Positions 15,189-26,579 of a DNA stretch of 34,789 nucleotides are shown here, in pieces. The notes beneath the pieces are model-generated. The model was not told the DNA's origin. It saw nothing but the letters and a program-made list of their open reading frames with translations, and did not search any database. This DNA is from Chara braunii. Taxonomy: Eukaryota; Streptophyta; Charophyceae; Charales; Characeae. The DNA lies in contig BFEA01000012.1 of NCBI GenBank assembly GCA_003427395.1, positions 810,751 to 845,539 of the forward strand. The letters run 5' to 3'. Both the position numbers and the translations under genes were made by a program. How positions within the stretch are numbered: position 1 is the stretch's first letter; the number at the start of each line of letters is the position of its first letter.

Positions 15189-16333
15189 CCATCCCGCCAT
15201 TTAGGGCAGGGAGCCTGGGAGCCCTCCCTTTTCTCATTGGTTTGAGGTTTCTTTAGGGTCCCGTGCAACATGAATGGAGAGGCAAGACAGTGTAGTATAC
15301 TATCCTCGTTGTGATTGCTGGTAGCGGCAGCCAATGGTTGTCCTGACAGGTAGGCCACCAGTACTTGGCCCAGCTATGGGCCGCGGCGCTTCCCGCCTTT
15401 AGGGCTTTGGGGTACCGGACCACAATGGTTGGAAGTGCCAGCCAAAAACAAAACAAAACGGTACCCCGGCGCTTCGGCAAAAATCGGCGTGCGGGGGCAT
15501 TCCAGGCTCGGCATCGACAGCTGGGCCAAGCACTGGTGGTTTAATACTCCCAGTGCAACCCCTGTCCCTACTATCCTACCTCAGTGCGACCAGCACTCAG
15601 GACCATCACCCTACCCGTATTGAGGGCAGCTTGGACCAGACAGCAGTGACAAGCACCAAGGTTGGGCCAACCTCCCAGCCCTGATGGAAGCGGAGCGGAC
15701 GAACCTTGCCTCTTTTTTCTGGCGTAGAATACTATTTGTGTTTTCCCTCCTCACCTATTGCGAGTCTCACTGCTCTGGGGCTGGGACCCGTTGGCACAGT
15801 GTCATTGGTACCGTTTGACACGGGCGATCATGAACAGCAAAGAGTGACGAGCTTCAAACGTTGATGTCAAAAAGTATCAAGGGCTCTGGTTACCCTAATT
15901 TTTTTGGCTTTCAGCCTCGACGTTTCCTCCAATCCGGGCCTATGAAAAGTAGTGCTTTCTTGAATTTGTTATTCCCTTTTCACTGTATCAAGGACATTTT
16001 TGGAGGCAGGGTGTGATATTGCAGCCTTGCTACAGTGCTTCTCTGCCTCCAAATGCCAACAAAAAGGAAACAATGTTGTGTGTACTCCCAGTGCAGACCT
16101 TCAGAGGACGCAGCCCATTGGCTGAAGGAAGAACCCATCCCAAAAAAGACGCCACAAACTGGCTGGCTCCCAGTCCATTGGCTGACGGGAGAACCCAGAG
16201 GAGGATTTTACTTTCTTTAATAATAGAAAACGAGTTTTAAAAATCTGAAAAAAAAAGGGAAAAACATATTTGCAAAAACAGAGACATATTTGCAAAAACA
16301 GAGTCACACATGTTGTACAATGCTGCTAGTATG
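15189..16333. other. Non-coding stretch with short direct repeats
   Basis: No gene recognised. Contains two CCATTGGCTGAMGGRAGAAC repeats (about 16116 and 16175) and two adjacent CATATTTGCAAAAACAGAG copies (about 16267 and 16287). Confidence 0.5.
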
Positions 16334-16690
16334 CTGCTAGCATCCAGTGGACTAGCTCAGTTGGTAAGGCACGTAAGTGGCATTCAGGAGGGCTTGGGTT
16401 CAATCCCCATTGCCTCATGTACCTTCCTGGGCATGCTTGGCGCCTGCCACCTAGAGATAGCCCATTGGTCCCCCCAATTGGGGGAGGGGTAATCGGGGAG
16501 GCACAGCAACTGGCCACTCAGATGATGCTCGCTCCCTCTGCTACAGGCTGTCCCCTGGCTGGTGTCCGGGGTTCCCTGAAGGCAATCAAGGCCACCCTGG
16601 GCTGAAAAGGCCACCCCATGTCAGATTAGACACAATATTGAATTTACCTGGGCTGGTTAGTCCGATGATAATACCTCAAGGTCATCGCCC

Positions 16691-16716
<26 letters not shown>
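16334..16716 (+). mobile_element. tRNA-derived SINE
   Basis: Head with A box TAGCTCAGTTGG (16353-16364) and B box GGTTCAATCCC (16397-16407), an unrelated body of about 280 bp, and a 23-A tail (16694-16716). The flanks TGCTGCTAGTATG (16321-16333) and TGCTGCCAGTGTG (16717-16729) agree in 11 of 13 bases, consistent with an old target duplication. The internal promoter would be used by RNA polymerase III; the SINE would depend on LINE proteins. Confidence 0.75.
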
Positions 16717-16721
<5 letters not shown>

Positions 16722-16725
16722 CCAG

Positions 16726-16848
16726 TGTGTCCCGGCCCCTGGACATGCACAAAAGACAAAAATCATGGCGGTGTATCTTTCTATGTTCTAGCGGAACATT
16801 CACTGTAGTTTCGCACATGCCAGTATAGTGGAGGGATGCCCTTGTCAG
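16726..16848. mobile_element. Inverted-repeat element related to 9973-10106
   Basis: Contains GGACATGCACAAAAGACAAA, ATCATGG, TATGTTCTAGCGGAACATTC and a right end whose complement is AGGGCATCCCTCCACTATAC. The order and strings match 9973-10106 and 34420-34515. Confidence 0.5.
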
Positions 16849-17354
16849 TTGGTACACCTAACATTTCCTTTTTTCTTTTTCCTTTTTCTTTTCTCTATTT
16901 CTTTCGCATGGCCTCATAGCACGGGCTGAATCTTTATATTGGACAGACCTGGAGTGGCAGCTGAGGGGAGAGGCCACCGGCCGGCGCGGAGCACTCAGAC
17001 GGTGCGCCACCGGTTCGGAGAGAACCGGTTCTGCTGACCACCACCCTGGCACGCTGCCAGGCGAAGTGGCACCGCCAACGTCCCATCTAGCAGCTGCTAG
17101 GTCAACCCCGGCTATGTCGAGGGCAGATATGGAGGTGGGACAGCGGATCGGAGATTATGACAACAAGCTAATGCGAACTATGTGATTCGGACAAGGCGAG
17201 TTTGCCATGTCCCTGATGTGCAAATCCAGTCCAAGTACACCCAGGCTACAATAGCGGTCAACAGCGCTCTGAAGCTGCCGACGTCACCGCGATCCCGCTC
17301 AGGTAAACGACTTCGCCACTTTCCCAACTAACCACATCCCTCTCACACACCACT

Positions 17355-18642
17355 ATGGCCGCCACTCTTTCACCTTCCGTCAGGGAGGGAGGAATCCCAC
17401 CAATGTCCCGACCTCCAGCCTCTCACACTGGAGGTCCGTCCACAGCCTCACAGGATATGCCCCGCATCCGTGCCCTACTTGATCATGATGCATGATTTGA
17501 CGACGGCTTATTTCCGGAAACTGAGCCACAGAGAGACAGAGATCATTGACGGTGTCGGCTACCTCACTCTCACTCAAGAAGTTAGCACCGCTACAGTAAA
17601 CTGGCTCAAGGAACGAACAGTTATCGCCGTTTTCGATGCTCGATCCACCTCCCTAACTGTGGCCCAGAGAGAGCAGTTCATACGAGTCTACGAAGACGCC
17701 TGGTACCAGGACGTCAACATGAATCCGTCTCAAAAAAGAAGACGGACTCACGGGGAGGGTCCCAACATTACGTCCTATGTCGCCCGCTCTTCCAGAATTG
17801 CGGAATGGATGGTAGCAAAGGGTCACAATTTTATTCCCTCTCGAACAGGCCCCATCAAGGTCTTCTTTAAACCATGGATGACTCAAGTTGAGCTCAACCA
17901 GATGAGGGACAGGGATCTGGCCGCCAAATACCGTATAATTGCACTTAGAGTTTCACTCGGTGCGATGTTCTCTTTGAGACAGGCAGTACAGAAATTCATG
18001 GGCCCCATCATTGTAATGCACCCTCCTGAAAAGAAGGAGGACGAGCCAAGGTTGGGCAACGTGCGAATTGACTGTCATCCGTCGGTCAAAGACTCCTTTC
18101 TTGAATGGGTCGTAATCAGAGATCCCAACGGCGAATTCATGGAAATTCAATTTGCCAATCAGGACACCCCCTGCTGCGGTAAGTGCCTGTGGTGGTATCT
18201 CGATGAATTCGATCCTGATTGCCCACGTTTCAATGAGGCAATGCCCCCCGATTGCCGCTCGAGGAACAGAGGCGGACGAGGAGGCCGTGCACGAGCAACA
18301 ACGAACGGACGTCCCCAATCCATTCCTCCCTCTCGACGACAACCCACTCCTCCACCGGGCCACAACTCCCAACCCCCCCCCGCGCCAGTTGTCTCCGCCG
18401 GTCCGTCCCGCCCCTCACCGATCCTCCAAATCACAACCCATCCGCAATCCGCCCCCCCCACCTTATGCTCCCTTCACCCAACCCACCCAACACGTTGTGA
18501 GGAAACCCGGGGAGGGGTCACTTACCGTTCGCTGAAGCCATGGGTCATGGCGCCTGTCACTTCGCCACGCCCGCTTCCGAGGTCCTCAGCGATCGGTGAG
18601 GAACTACGGTTCGCTTTGCCGGTCACGCCCTTACTTTAGACT
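17355..18642 (+). pseudogene. Orphan LINE ORF1-like gene (nucleic-acid-binding protein)
   Basis: A possible start at 17355 reads MAATLSPSVREGG, then after a frame change near 17475-17500 continues for about 380 codons. The centre (IKVFFKPWMTQVELNQ to FMGPIIVMHP, then RIDCHPS) resembles the DUF4283-type domain of plant LINE ORF1. It is followed by a Cys cluster (CCGKCLWW...DPDC) that looks like a zinc knuckle lacking its His, then an Arg/Gly and Pro-rich tail. No endonuclease or RT follows, so it is cut off from its ORF2. It may be a LINE fragment or a captured ORF1. Confidence 0.45.
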
Positions 18643-20263
18643 GAGTGCTTGATCTCACTTTCTAACAATCGAAATAAGCAGTAAATAAATAATTAATTAA
18701 AATTGACGGATCATGTCAGCAGATCTGAGACCAAGGCCGTGTCCATGTCGATGACCGGACCAGCATAATCCCAGTTTCGCAAGATCATGACTCAAATTTT
18801 ACCACACCGGGATTAGCAAAAATAACAAAGGAACGTTGTGTCCCTTCCCGTGACTGTCACGCTCCCCTTGAAAGACTGACCTCGGACTGATTCTTTCGCA
18901 TCTCAGATGGGGAAGAAGTTTTCCTGGCTTCAATCGAGCTTTCACCGATTCTCGGATCCAGGCTCTTAATAACAGTTGGTGTTCTGGACTCGTTCAAGCT
19001 TTAGCTGGTTCTTGCAAGCAATCAAGGGATGGCCAATCCCTGCACGCAGGCTCAGACTTTGCGAAACAGCAACGATAAGGATATTAAAATTGTAAAAAAA
19101 GAGATGATTCTCCCCCCCTCTGACAGTTCTCTCTCCTCCTTTATTTACTGTTCAACGTTCATCACTCCCCCATTTGTCCTTCCATCCTACTCCTCCTACA
19201 TTCTTCCCTTACTTCCGTTCTTGTTGCCAGGCAATCTGCACGTCAGCCCCCTGTTGGGTTTCGATTGTTTTCAAGTAATAAATAAATAATAAATAACCAG
19301 CCAAACACCTAGCACCGGCCTGGTTGGATTCATTCACCGAGCTAGTACAGCGGCTCGAAGAGCGTATGTGTGCATGTTCCATGGGAAAACTTCCACGTTC
19401 GCCACACGGGATGAGAGCTCCACAGCCCCGCTCAACCGGTTGCTAATGGAGAAAATGAAGATGAACCTTCACCAATAAGGTAGGCAGATACATCGATGTT
19501 ACAGTATCCCTTTTACTTCTGTGCGTGAATGAATGCTTTCCCGCTATCCGACCAGATGGGGAAACGACACTTCAGTATGTTATGGTACTGAGTCTGCAGC
19601 AAGAACGACGAGAGATACATGACCCAGAACTGTTTTCGGCCCGGAATGATTTCTGATCTCTTGTTAAATCTTCAGCAAAATCATTGGAAAATACATCACC
19701 GAATCCCGTTATATGTCGCACAGGGATTCTTCACTGCAGAGATAGATGAACCTACTGAGCCTTCCATTCGAGGGCGAGCAGCAACAATCAGACTCAGGCA
19801 AGCTATTCACCTCAAATAGAGCCCGGGGTCATTAAAACTCGTATTTGGACAGAGCCCCAACCCAGCAATGGAATCAACCGTCTTTTGTATTTGGGCTCAA
19901 ATCCCAATAAAGAGCACCAGCGATTGCACCTTCTTTCGTGCTTTGCCCACTCTCCCACTCAATAATTCACTGTCTTGTTTTCCCCTTTAACTCTCTCTCT
20001 CCCTCTTCTGGCACAGTCGCCCCCTCTAACGTGACTTCAGCCTTACCCGCTGCTCTTCGGAGACCGCCCTGGCTCTGATTAGAAGGAACCTGGCTGCGTT
20101 CAGGGCCAAATGAAAACGGGGACACACACCTCTCCTTACTCAACTCTCCACCTCTCGCTCACACTCCCGCTAGCTTCCCCAGCCCCATCCCTTTTTCTCT
20201 TTGTTGGTTCTCTTTCTATCACTTACCTCCTCCACAGAAACTGGCGTGTTTGCAGCAGAGCCC
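18643..20263. other. Non-coding stretch without recognised features
   Basis: Short AAATAAAT tracts (about 18680-18700 and 19277-19300). Short open frames exist but show no family signature. Confidence 0.5.
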
Positions 20264-20277
20264 TTTTTTTTTTTTTT

Positions 20278-20340
<63 letters not shown>

Positions 20341-20540
20341 TTTGTCCCTGCTCTTTGCCCCCGACGCGGACGCGGTGGGCATCCGCTTGTTATTATTTAT
20401 TACTTGAATAAGAGGGGAGGAGAAAAGGAGGAGTTCAGTTGGCGACAGAAGGCTTCTTCCTCTTCTTCTGAGGGAGGGACTTATCTTTGTCTCCCTCCCC
20501 TCCTGGGGCGCGGGCGGAGCCCCGGCGGGTCCACTTGTTA

Positions 20541-20584
<44 letters not shown>

Positions 20585-20705
20585 TCTTGCTTGAATAAGA
20601 GGGGAGGAGAAAATGAGGAGTTCGGTTGGCGACAAAAGGCTTCTTCTTCTTCTTCTTCTTCTTCTTCTTCTTCTTCTTCTTCTTCTTCTTCTTTCTTCTT
20701 CGTTC
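20264..20705 (-). repeat. Repeat cluster: poly(A), duplicated GC/TC unit, (AAT)n and (GAA)n
   Basis: Read on the minus strand: a GAA run (about 20639-20702), a unit with GTCGCCAACCGAACTCCTC and CTCCTCCCCTCTTATTCAAG, an AAT run (20537-20584), a GC-rich block, a second copy of the same unit (about 20400-20455), a different GC-rich block, and 59 A (20281-20339). The unit copies lie about 185 bp apart. The A tail suggests a retroposed tandem-repeat transcript. Confidence 0.6.
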
Positions 20706-21291
20706 TCTCTCTCTCTCTCCTCTCAAGTTCATTCATTTCTTTTTGCAATTGGACGGCATTGTGCTTTCTTGTGAATTTGTACTTCAAAATTGGAGAGGGT
20801 CGTAACAGAGGTGGGGAACCTTACCACCTGAGCAATGCCATAAGCGATCTTCATCCGCTGACCCCACTGAAGCGGCTCAGACCTCGACATTACCCCTGCA
20901 AATAAGTTATTTTATTTTATTAGTTTTCGTTTTGGTACACAACAAGCAGAAGGAAAACAATAGTGACAGAGAAGCACAATCAAACACAAAGCAACGTACA
21001 AGATTAGTACATCACTACTTGTGCTGGACAAACAACTGAGGAGGAGCAGGAGGAGATGAGGGGAGAGAGACCAAGAGGAAGAGGGGGAGGAGGCAGAGGA
21101 GCTCGACATGTGTATTAACGACGGCATATGAAGATCAGTTTGAAACTTTCGAGTAAAAATGCTTTCTGTACAAAATTCAAATCGCCAGCCAGATTTCTCA
21201 CTCAGCTAATTGCCACATCAGAAGGCCTGCACTAACCACAAACATTAATGCCAACAGTGTTGCATACCCCGACGGTCGGCGGCCCTTGACT

Positions 21292-21350
21292 TGTCGGCTG
21301 CTGACCAGCCGACTGGTCGGCTGGTCGGCACCTACCGGTCGGGGGTGGTC
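21292..21350. other. GTCGGCTG-rich palindromic stretch
   Basis: CCAGCCGAC and GTCGGCTGG form 9-bp arms with a 2-bp spacer inside repeated CGGCTGGTCGG strings; likely a small cruciform or hairpin. Confidence 0.6.
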
Positions 21351-21392
21351 GGCACCCCAAATGTTTTTATTTTCTTTTGGGTCCAGAACACC

Positions 21393-21515
21393 TAACTACC
21401 CCACCCACACCCCCATAGCGGCCCCAAATACCCCCATATACCCCCCCGACACCCCCAATACTCCCACAACACCCTCATTATCACCCCCAATACCCCCTAT
21501 ACCCCCGCTATACAA
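21393..21515 (-). other. G-quadruplex-prone tract
   Basis: The plus strand has many CCCC or CCCCC runs separated by 3-8 bases (ACCCCCATA, ACACCCCCAATA). The minus strand therefore offers more than eight G runs with short loops, meeting the usual G4 pattern several times over. Confidence 0.65.
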
Positions 21516-21910
21516 GACCAACCTGCTGTTATAATACCATAGACACCTAAAGACGAAATAGCAAATATGTAAAGTATACCTACATTTAAATCTGACAGTA
21601 CCATACCATAATCAAAAGGTATTACTGCCCAAGCAACTAAACNCCGCATTGATTGCCCTGGAGACCAGGGGATTGACAGAGCAGGGGAGAGGTCGAATTG
21701 CTACTGCTACCTACGGGCTCCCTCCTCAGTCTGTTTTGTTCTAGTATGTGTATCTGTTCTGATGACCGCCTGTCAGCGGTGATTACAGTGAAGCTCGAAA
21801 ATTGACTGAGCAAGACGCCTTTTTAACCTTGAGGACTCTTCACCCTGCTGCTGGGCGCCGGACTAGATTGGCTACCTGTCCTCTTTTCTCCCTTTCTTTG
21901 CAGCAAAGAG

Positions 21911-24900
21911 CTAGTGCCTGACCCTCTCCCTTCCCATCTTTGTACCACCAGTCAAGCGTCCATTCCGTACCACTGCATTCCCACTAGGCAGTTTGAAGGG
22001 GGGGGGGGGGAAGTCGTGGAAATTTTCCGGGGGGTTCAGTGGAACAGTTGTGTCAATGTCAGTCCAGTTGTGAAAGATCAGTTGGTAGTCCCTTTGTATA
22101 TCCATCCTCTCTTGGCCCTCCATTTCTTCCCTTTTGCCCCCCTTCCATTCCACTTTCCCTATCCTCCCACCGGTAATCCCCCCCAGCCAGCTTAAAGAGA
22201 ATGCTTGGATTCTTTGCTCAATGTCTTTAATTGTGTGTAGAGGGCGGATTTGTGCTCTGACGTGTTCCCATTTTGCCGTTATTTCCAGTTGGATTTGTTG
22301 TTGCACGCTCTCTGTGATTTCGGGTCCTTCTAATCTTGCTCCTTCCATCTCGTATGTGCAGCGTCTTCGCCACAATACCCACAGGACCGCCCTACGTCCC
22401 AACTTAAACAAATTGGTGGTAAATTCGTCTAGGGGGTCATCCTGCCGCCCGGTCTTGGCTTCACATAACAGGGCCCTCCAGTCCCGGGGCCACGGCGTTT
22501 TTGTCTGGAGTTGGTCCCAGATTCGGTCCCACCATCTCCACAGCCAGAGGGCACCCGGGCATTGTAGGAATATGTGCTCGATTGTCTCTGGCCGTTTTCT
22601 GGGGGGAATGCATTTGTGCACAACTTGCACCAGGGTAGGGCTAATCCTTTCTGTTCTAGAGATGTTCTGTCTATGAGCCAGTTGTTGGTTGGCAGGCAGC
22701 GGTGTTCAATCTGCCATTGGAGCGAGGCGAATTTAGCGGGTTTCATTTTAGACAAGCTAAACCATTTGATGGGCCTTAGCTCCTCTTTGCTAATGTTCAA
22801 TTGGTTTCTCCATCGCTCCTCGACTTGATCTCGGAGGGTGATCTTTGGCCTGAGAAGTCTGTAGGTAGATTTGACTGTCAGACTATACAGGGTCCTGGTA
22901 TGGCTCCTGCCCTTTCCCGTACATGTTGTCCATTTCCATTCTACCGGGTCCAGAGGCAGATGGTGGATTGGTGTGGAGGGGAGGAACGCTATCCATTGCG
23001 CCCCCTCCTTTAAGACTCTGATTCTGAAGATTTCATCTTTCTGGTACCTCCCCGTCTCCTCTGGGTTGCTCCTTTCTATGACATTACCTCTTCGTATTTG
23101 AAAAAGGGTTACCATCACTGTTCCATCGGGATGACAGCATACCACGTTCCCTATCTTCCCTTGTTGATCCCGAAACGCTACCCAATCTGATTGCAGCAGT
23201 GACGGGCCTTTGCGCGGAAGCCGCCACCATTCCAGTGTGATTTTGTCTACAATCTCGTCCAGAGCTTCTTGGGGCCGGTGAGAGTATTGTAACCGCTCCC
23301 TTAGCTGGTCTGGACTGATCCAGTCGTTTTTGCCTGTGTCCCATATGTCTTTTATCCTTGTCATTCCTCTTGTGACCCAGCCTCGCCAGGGAGAGACCAT
23401 ACAGTGAAGAGTCTGGCCTCGTGAGTCCACCAACCATCTATTGCCGAATAACGGTTGACGTGCCACTTCTTCCCATCTATCTGGTGGGCATTTGTCCGAG
23501 AGGGGGAGGGTTCTCCATGTTCTAAGGAGGTTGGGCCAAAAGGGATCCTTTCGCAGATCAGATCTTGCTGCTTGTCTTGGGGACTCTGGGCCGTGTTCCG
23601 GTGGCCGCCCTTTTGCTCTTGGGATTGGCCATTCTCTGTTCTCTAGCCACATCGAGGGGTCCTTGACATCCGATGTCTGAGGGGCCAGACGGGCTATTTG
23701 TTCTAGGGCCAGACTTTTCCATGGGATCTCCGGGTTGAAAAGCAGGCGTTTGAGCCATTGGATTGCTAGCACTTTTGTTTGGAGCAAGGGGTCGATGATA
23801 CCCAGACCCCCTCTTGTTTTGGGTTGAGTGATGGAGTGTCACGCCACCCGGCTGATTACGTTCTGTTTGTAGTGGTCGCCTCTCCATAGGAAGGCAGTTA
23901 TCTGCCGTTTCAGGGGCCGTAAGTCATTCTTGTCCAGTGCCCAAATTGCTGATTTATACCACAATGTGGCCAACACCACGTTATTGATTATCATGGAGCG
24001 CCCAAACAGGGAAGTGTGTTTGTCTTTCCAAAGCGTCATTTTGGCCAAGGGTGGGTCCGTAATCCATTCATTATTGGAAGGTGGCCTGCCATCTGCTGAG
24101 ATTGAGATCCCCAGCACTATGATGGGGGCTTCTTTTGGGAGCCAGTTGAGTTTGGGTTGTTCTGGCGGCCTCACCCCTTGGTGGTGTATCCACCATCCTT
24201 GGGTTTTATTCCCCCAGTTGATTTTTATGTATGAGTATTGTGAGAAGCGGTCCATCATATTTTTTACTTCTTCCATTGATGTTGTTGATACATCCACCAT
24301 CAGAGTTAGGTCGTCGGCGATAAGTGAGCACACCGGGATGGCCTCCTGGGGGATCGCTGAGATTTTGATCCTTTTAATATCCTTGTGTGTTCTCAGATTG
24401 GCTGCAAGCGCTTCCATAATAATGACGAAAAGGTACGGGGCTATTGGGTCACCCTGCCTGACAGATCTCTGTAGGGTTATGGGTGGGGCCAGGTTGCCGT
24501 TTACCATAACTCAGGTGGTGGCGTTGGCGTGAAGGATTGTTATCCATCTCCTGAAGGAAAGCCCGAAGTTGAGTTTTGCCAGGCACATATCTAAGAAGCG
24601 CCAATCTATGTGATCGTAGGCCTTTTCGAAGTCAATGAAAATGATTGCTGCATTGTTCTTGGATTGCCTTGTTAGCTTGATCATCTCATTGACCAGGAGG
24701 ACGTTGTCCTGGATGTTTCTGCCTTGGATGAAGCCGGTTTGGTCGGGGTGTATGATGTTGGCCATTACTGGGGTTAGTCGATTTGCAAGTGCCTTGGCCA
24801 TCATTTTGTAGACCACCGTCAGCAGGGTAATGGGCCTATAGTTACGTATGTTTGTACTTGCCCCTTTTTTGTAGAGTAGTGTCAGCACCCCTTGCCCCAC

Positions 24901-26555
24901 CAGTTCCCTGTTTGACCTGTAGTCCATACCGCATTGTAGTAGTCCATCAGATCCTGTGATATACTAGCCCACATGGCCTCCCAAAATTCTCTTGGCAGGC
25001 CATCAATTCCCGGAGTTTTTGCCTCTTCCATTTGCATCAGTGTCGTCCATATTTCGTCCTTGGATACTAGTTGATCTAGAGTGTTTCTTTGTTGATCTGA
25101 AAGTGTTTTATCCAGCGGTGCGAGGAAGGTTTTTATCTCTTCTCTTCTCTGCTGACCGCATTCCGAGGTAAATAGTTGTTGGTAAAAGTCTCTTGCGAGT
25201 TTCGTACAGGCGGCAGTGGAGGTGTAAAGATGTCCTTTGTTTAGGTTTGGGTCTTCCAGGGCTTCAATTACTGTTCTTCTGGTTTTAGCCCTGGCCATTG
25301 CGAAAAATCGTGCGTCCATTTCCCTTTCCGTATTGTGTTTGGTCAGTTTGCCTCTGATCTTGGCACCCTGCCATCTGTGTTCCATATAGCTTAGGAGTTG
25401 GGATTCCAAGGTTTGGATTGTCCTAGCGAATTGAGCCTGTTGGTCCGGACTCTGTATTTCGTCCTCGTGCTGCTGTAGTGTTTGTAGTTGATGTTGCAGG
25501 TTCGTTTCTTCCATGTGGCGTCGCGCTGCAATCAGCTTTGAGTACTCATTGCACTTGCGGCCTAGAAAAGCTAGACCGTTGTTGAACCATAGGACATCAT
25601 CATTGATGTGGTCCCTTTGGTTCTGCCAGAAGGACCACACCTCCTTTAGATAGGCTCTAAATNGATCGATGGTAAGGAGGGATGNGTTGAGTTTGTAGAA
25701 CNCTCNNCNNTGGTCTGGTTTCTTTCTGAATGAGAAGATGGCCATGCACATTGCATGGTCCAGCCCCGGATAGGGGCTTCGAGGGAAGATTTCCGCTAAC
25801 TGAAGGGCACCCTGTAATTCTTCCGAGATTAGGATTAAGTCTATACAAGATTTCGTGGCACTTTCCGTGCCGTTTTTGCGGAAGCAGGTGAACTTTCGAT
25901 TGGTAGGGTGTTGCCTCCGAAAGGTGTCAGATAGGTTCAGGGTTTGTGATAGGTCCGTGATCATCCTCTCGTCCTTCTCTATGTAAAACGGGCATGGGGA
26001 ATGAATTTTCCACCTATCCAACCAGCGGTCCGGAGCCGCATTGAAGTCACTCGCCAGAATCGTGGGTATGCCCACTGACAGTTTTTCCTTGAGGTCTTCA
26101 AATAATTTTTGTCGTGTTGTCGGATCATTGGGGGCATATACGTTTAGGATGCTAACCACTTCTATTTCCAACATCGCTAGTAGGTAGACGCACCTCCCTT
26201 CTTCTTTGTCCGCTGCCCAGTTGAGCATTTCCACCTTCGTGTCCGGATGAAGCCATATTGCTACCCCTCCGCTCCCTGGTCTCGGGGCGTGGGCTCGGTA
26301 GGCCTGATGTGGCCAAATTTCCTTGTGTATGTGGTTGTGCTCAGGGCTATCCATGAGGTGAGTCTCTTGTAGGCACACGAAATCCAGCCAATTCCTCCCT
26401 TCTGCCCCTTTCAATTGATCCAGAACCGCTTGTTTTTTTGAGTGCTTTGCTGAGACCAAGCCATTCACATTGATCGAGCGCAAGTCTAGGTCCGCCCGAC
26501 GTTTGTGTAACAGCCAGGCTTTATCTTTCCCGTATAAAGCGTCTACCACATTCAT
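21911..26555 (-). pseudogene. LINE-A ORF2: endonuclease, reverse transcriptase, zinc-binding domain
   Basis: Endonuclease (26555 to about 25700): SINVNGL, CLQETHL, GSGGVAIW, LNVYAPND, SDFNAAPD and GLDHAM in order. RT (about 25100-24000): EEAKTPGIDGLPREFW, YRPITLL, FIQGRNIQDN, FIDFEKAYDHIDW, RQGDPIAPYLF and the catalytic IADDLTL (about 24310-24321). C-terminal zinc-binding motif: CKLC (about 22617-22628) with EHIFLQC (22559-22579), as in plant L1 elements; no RNase H seen. Lesions: frameshift near 24900, TGA at 24511-24513 (compatible with CGA to TGA), TGA at 23839-23841, frameshift in a 6-G run near 22600, and undetermined bases at 25663-25710. Confidence 0.85.
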
Positions 26556-26579
26556 TCTTATTTTTTGTTCTTTCGTGGT

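Noticed and set aside
16343-16415. Functional tRNA gene
   Set aside because: A and B boxes are present but the acceptor and anticodon stems do not close, and a SINE body and poly(A) follow.
20170-20787. Long open frames rich in Phe, Lys, Glu or Asn
   Set aside because: They arise from poly(T), TTC and TTA simple repeats.
25657-25710. Possible lesion in LINE-A endonuclease/RT linker
   Set aside because: The irregularity coincides with undetermined bases, so it cannot be called a mutation.
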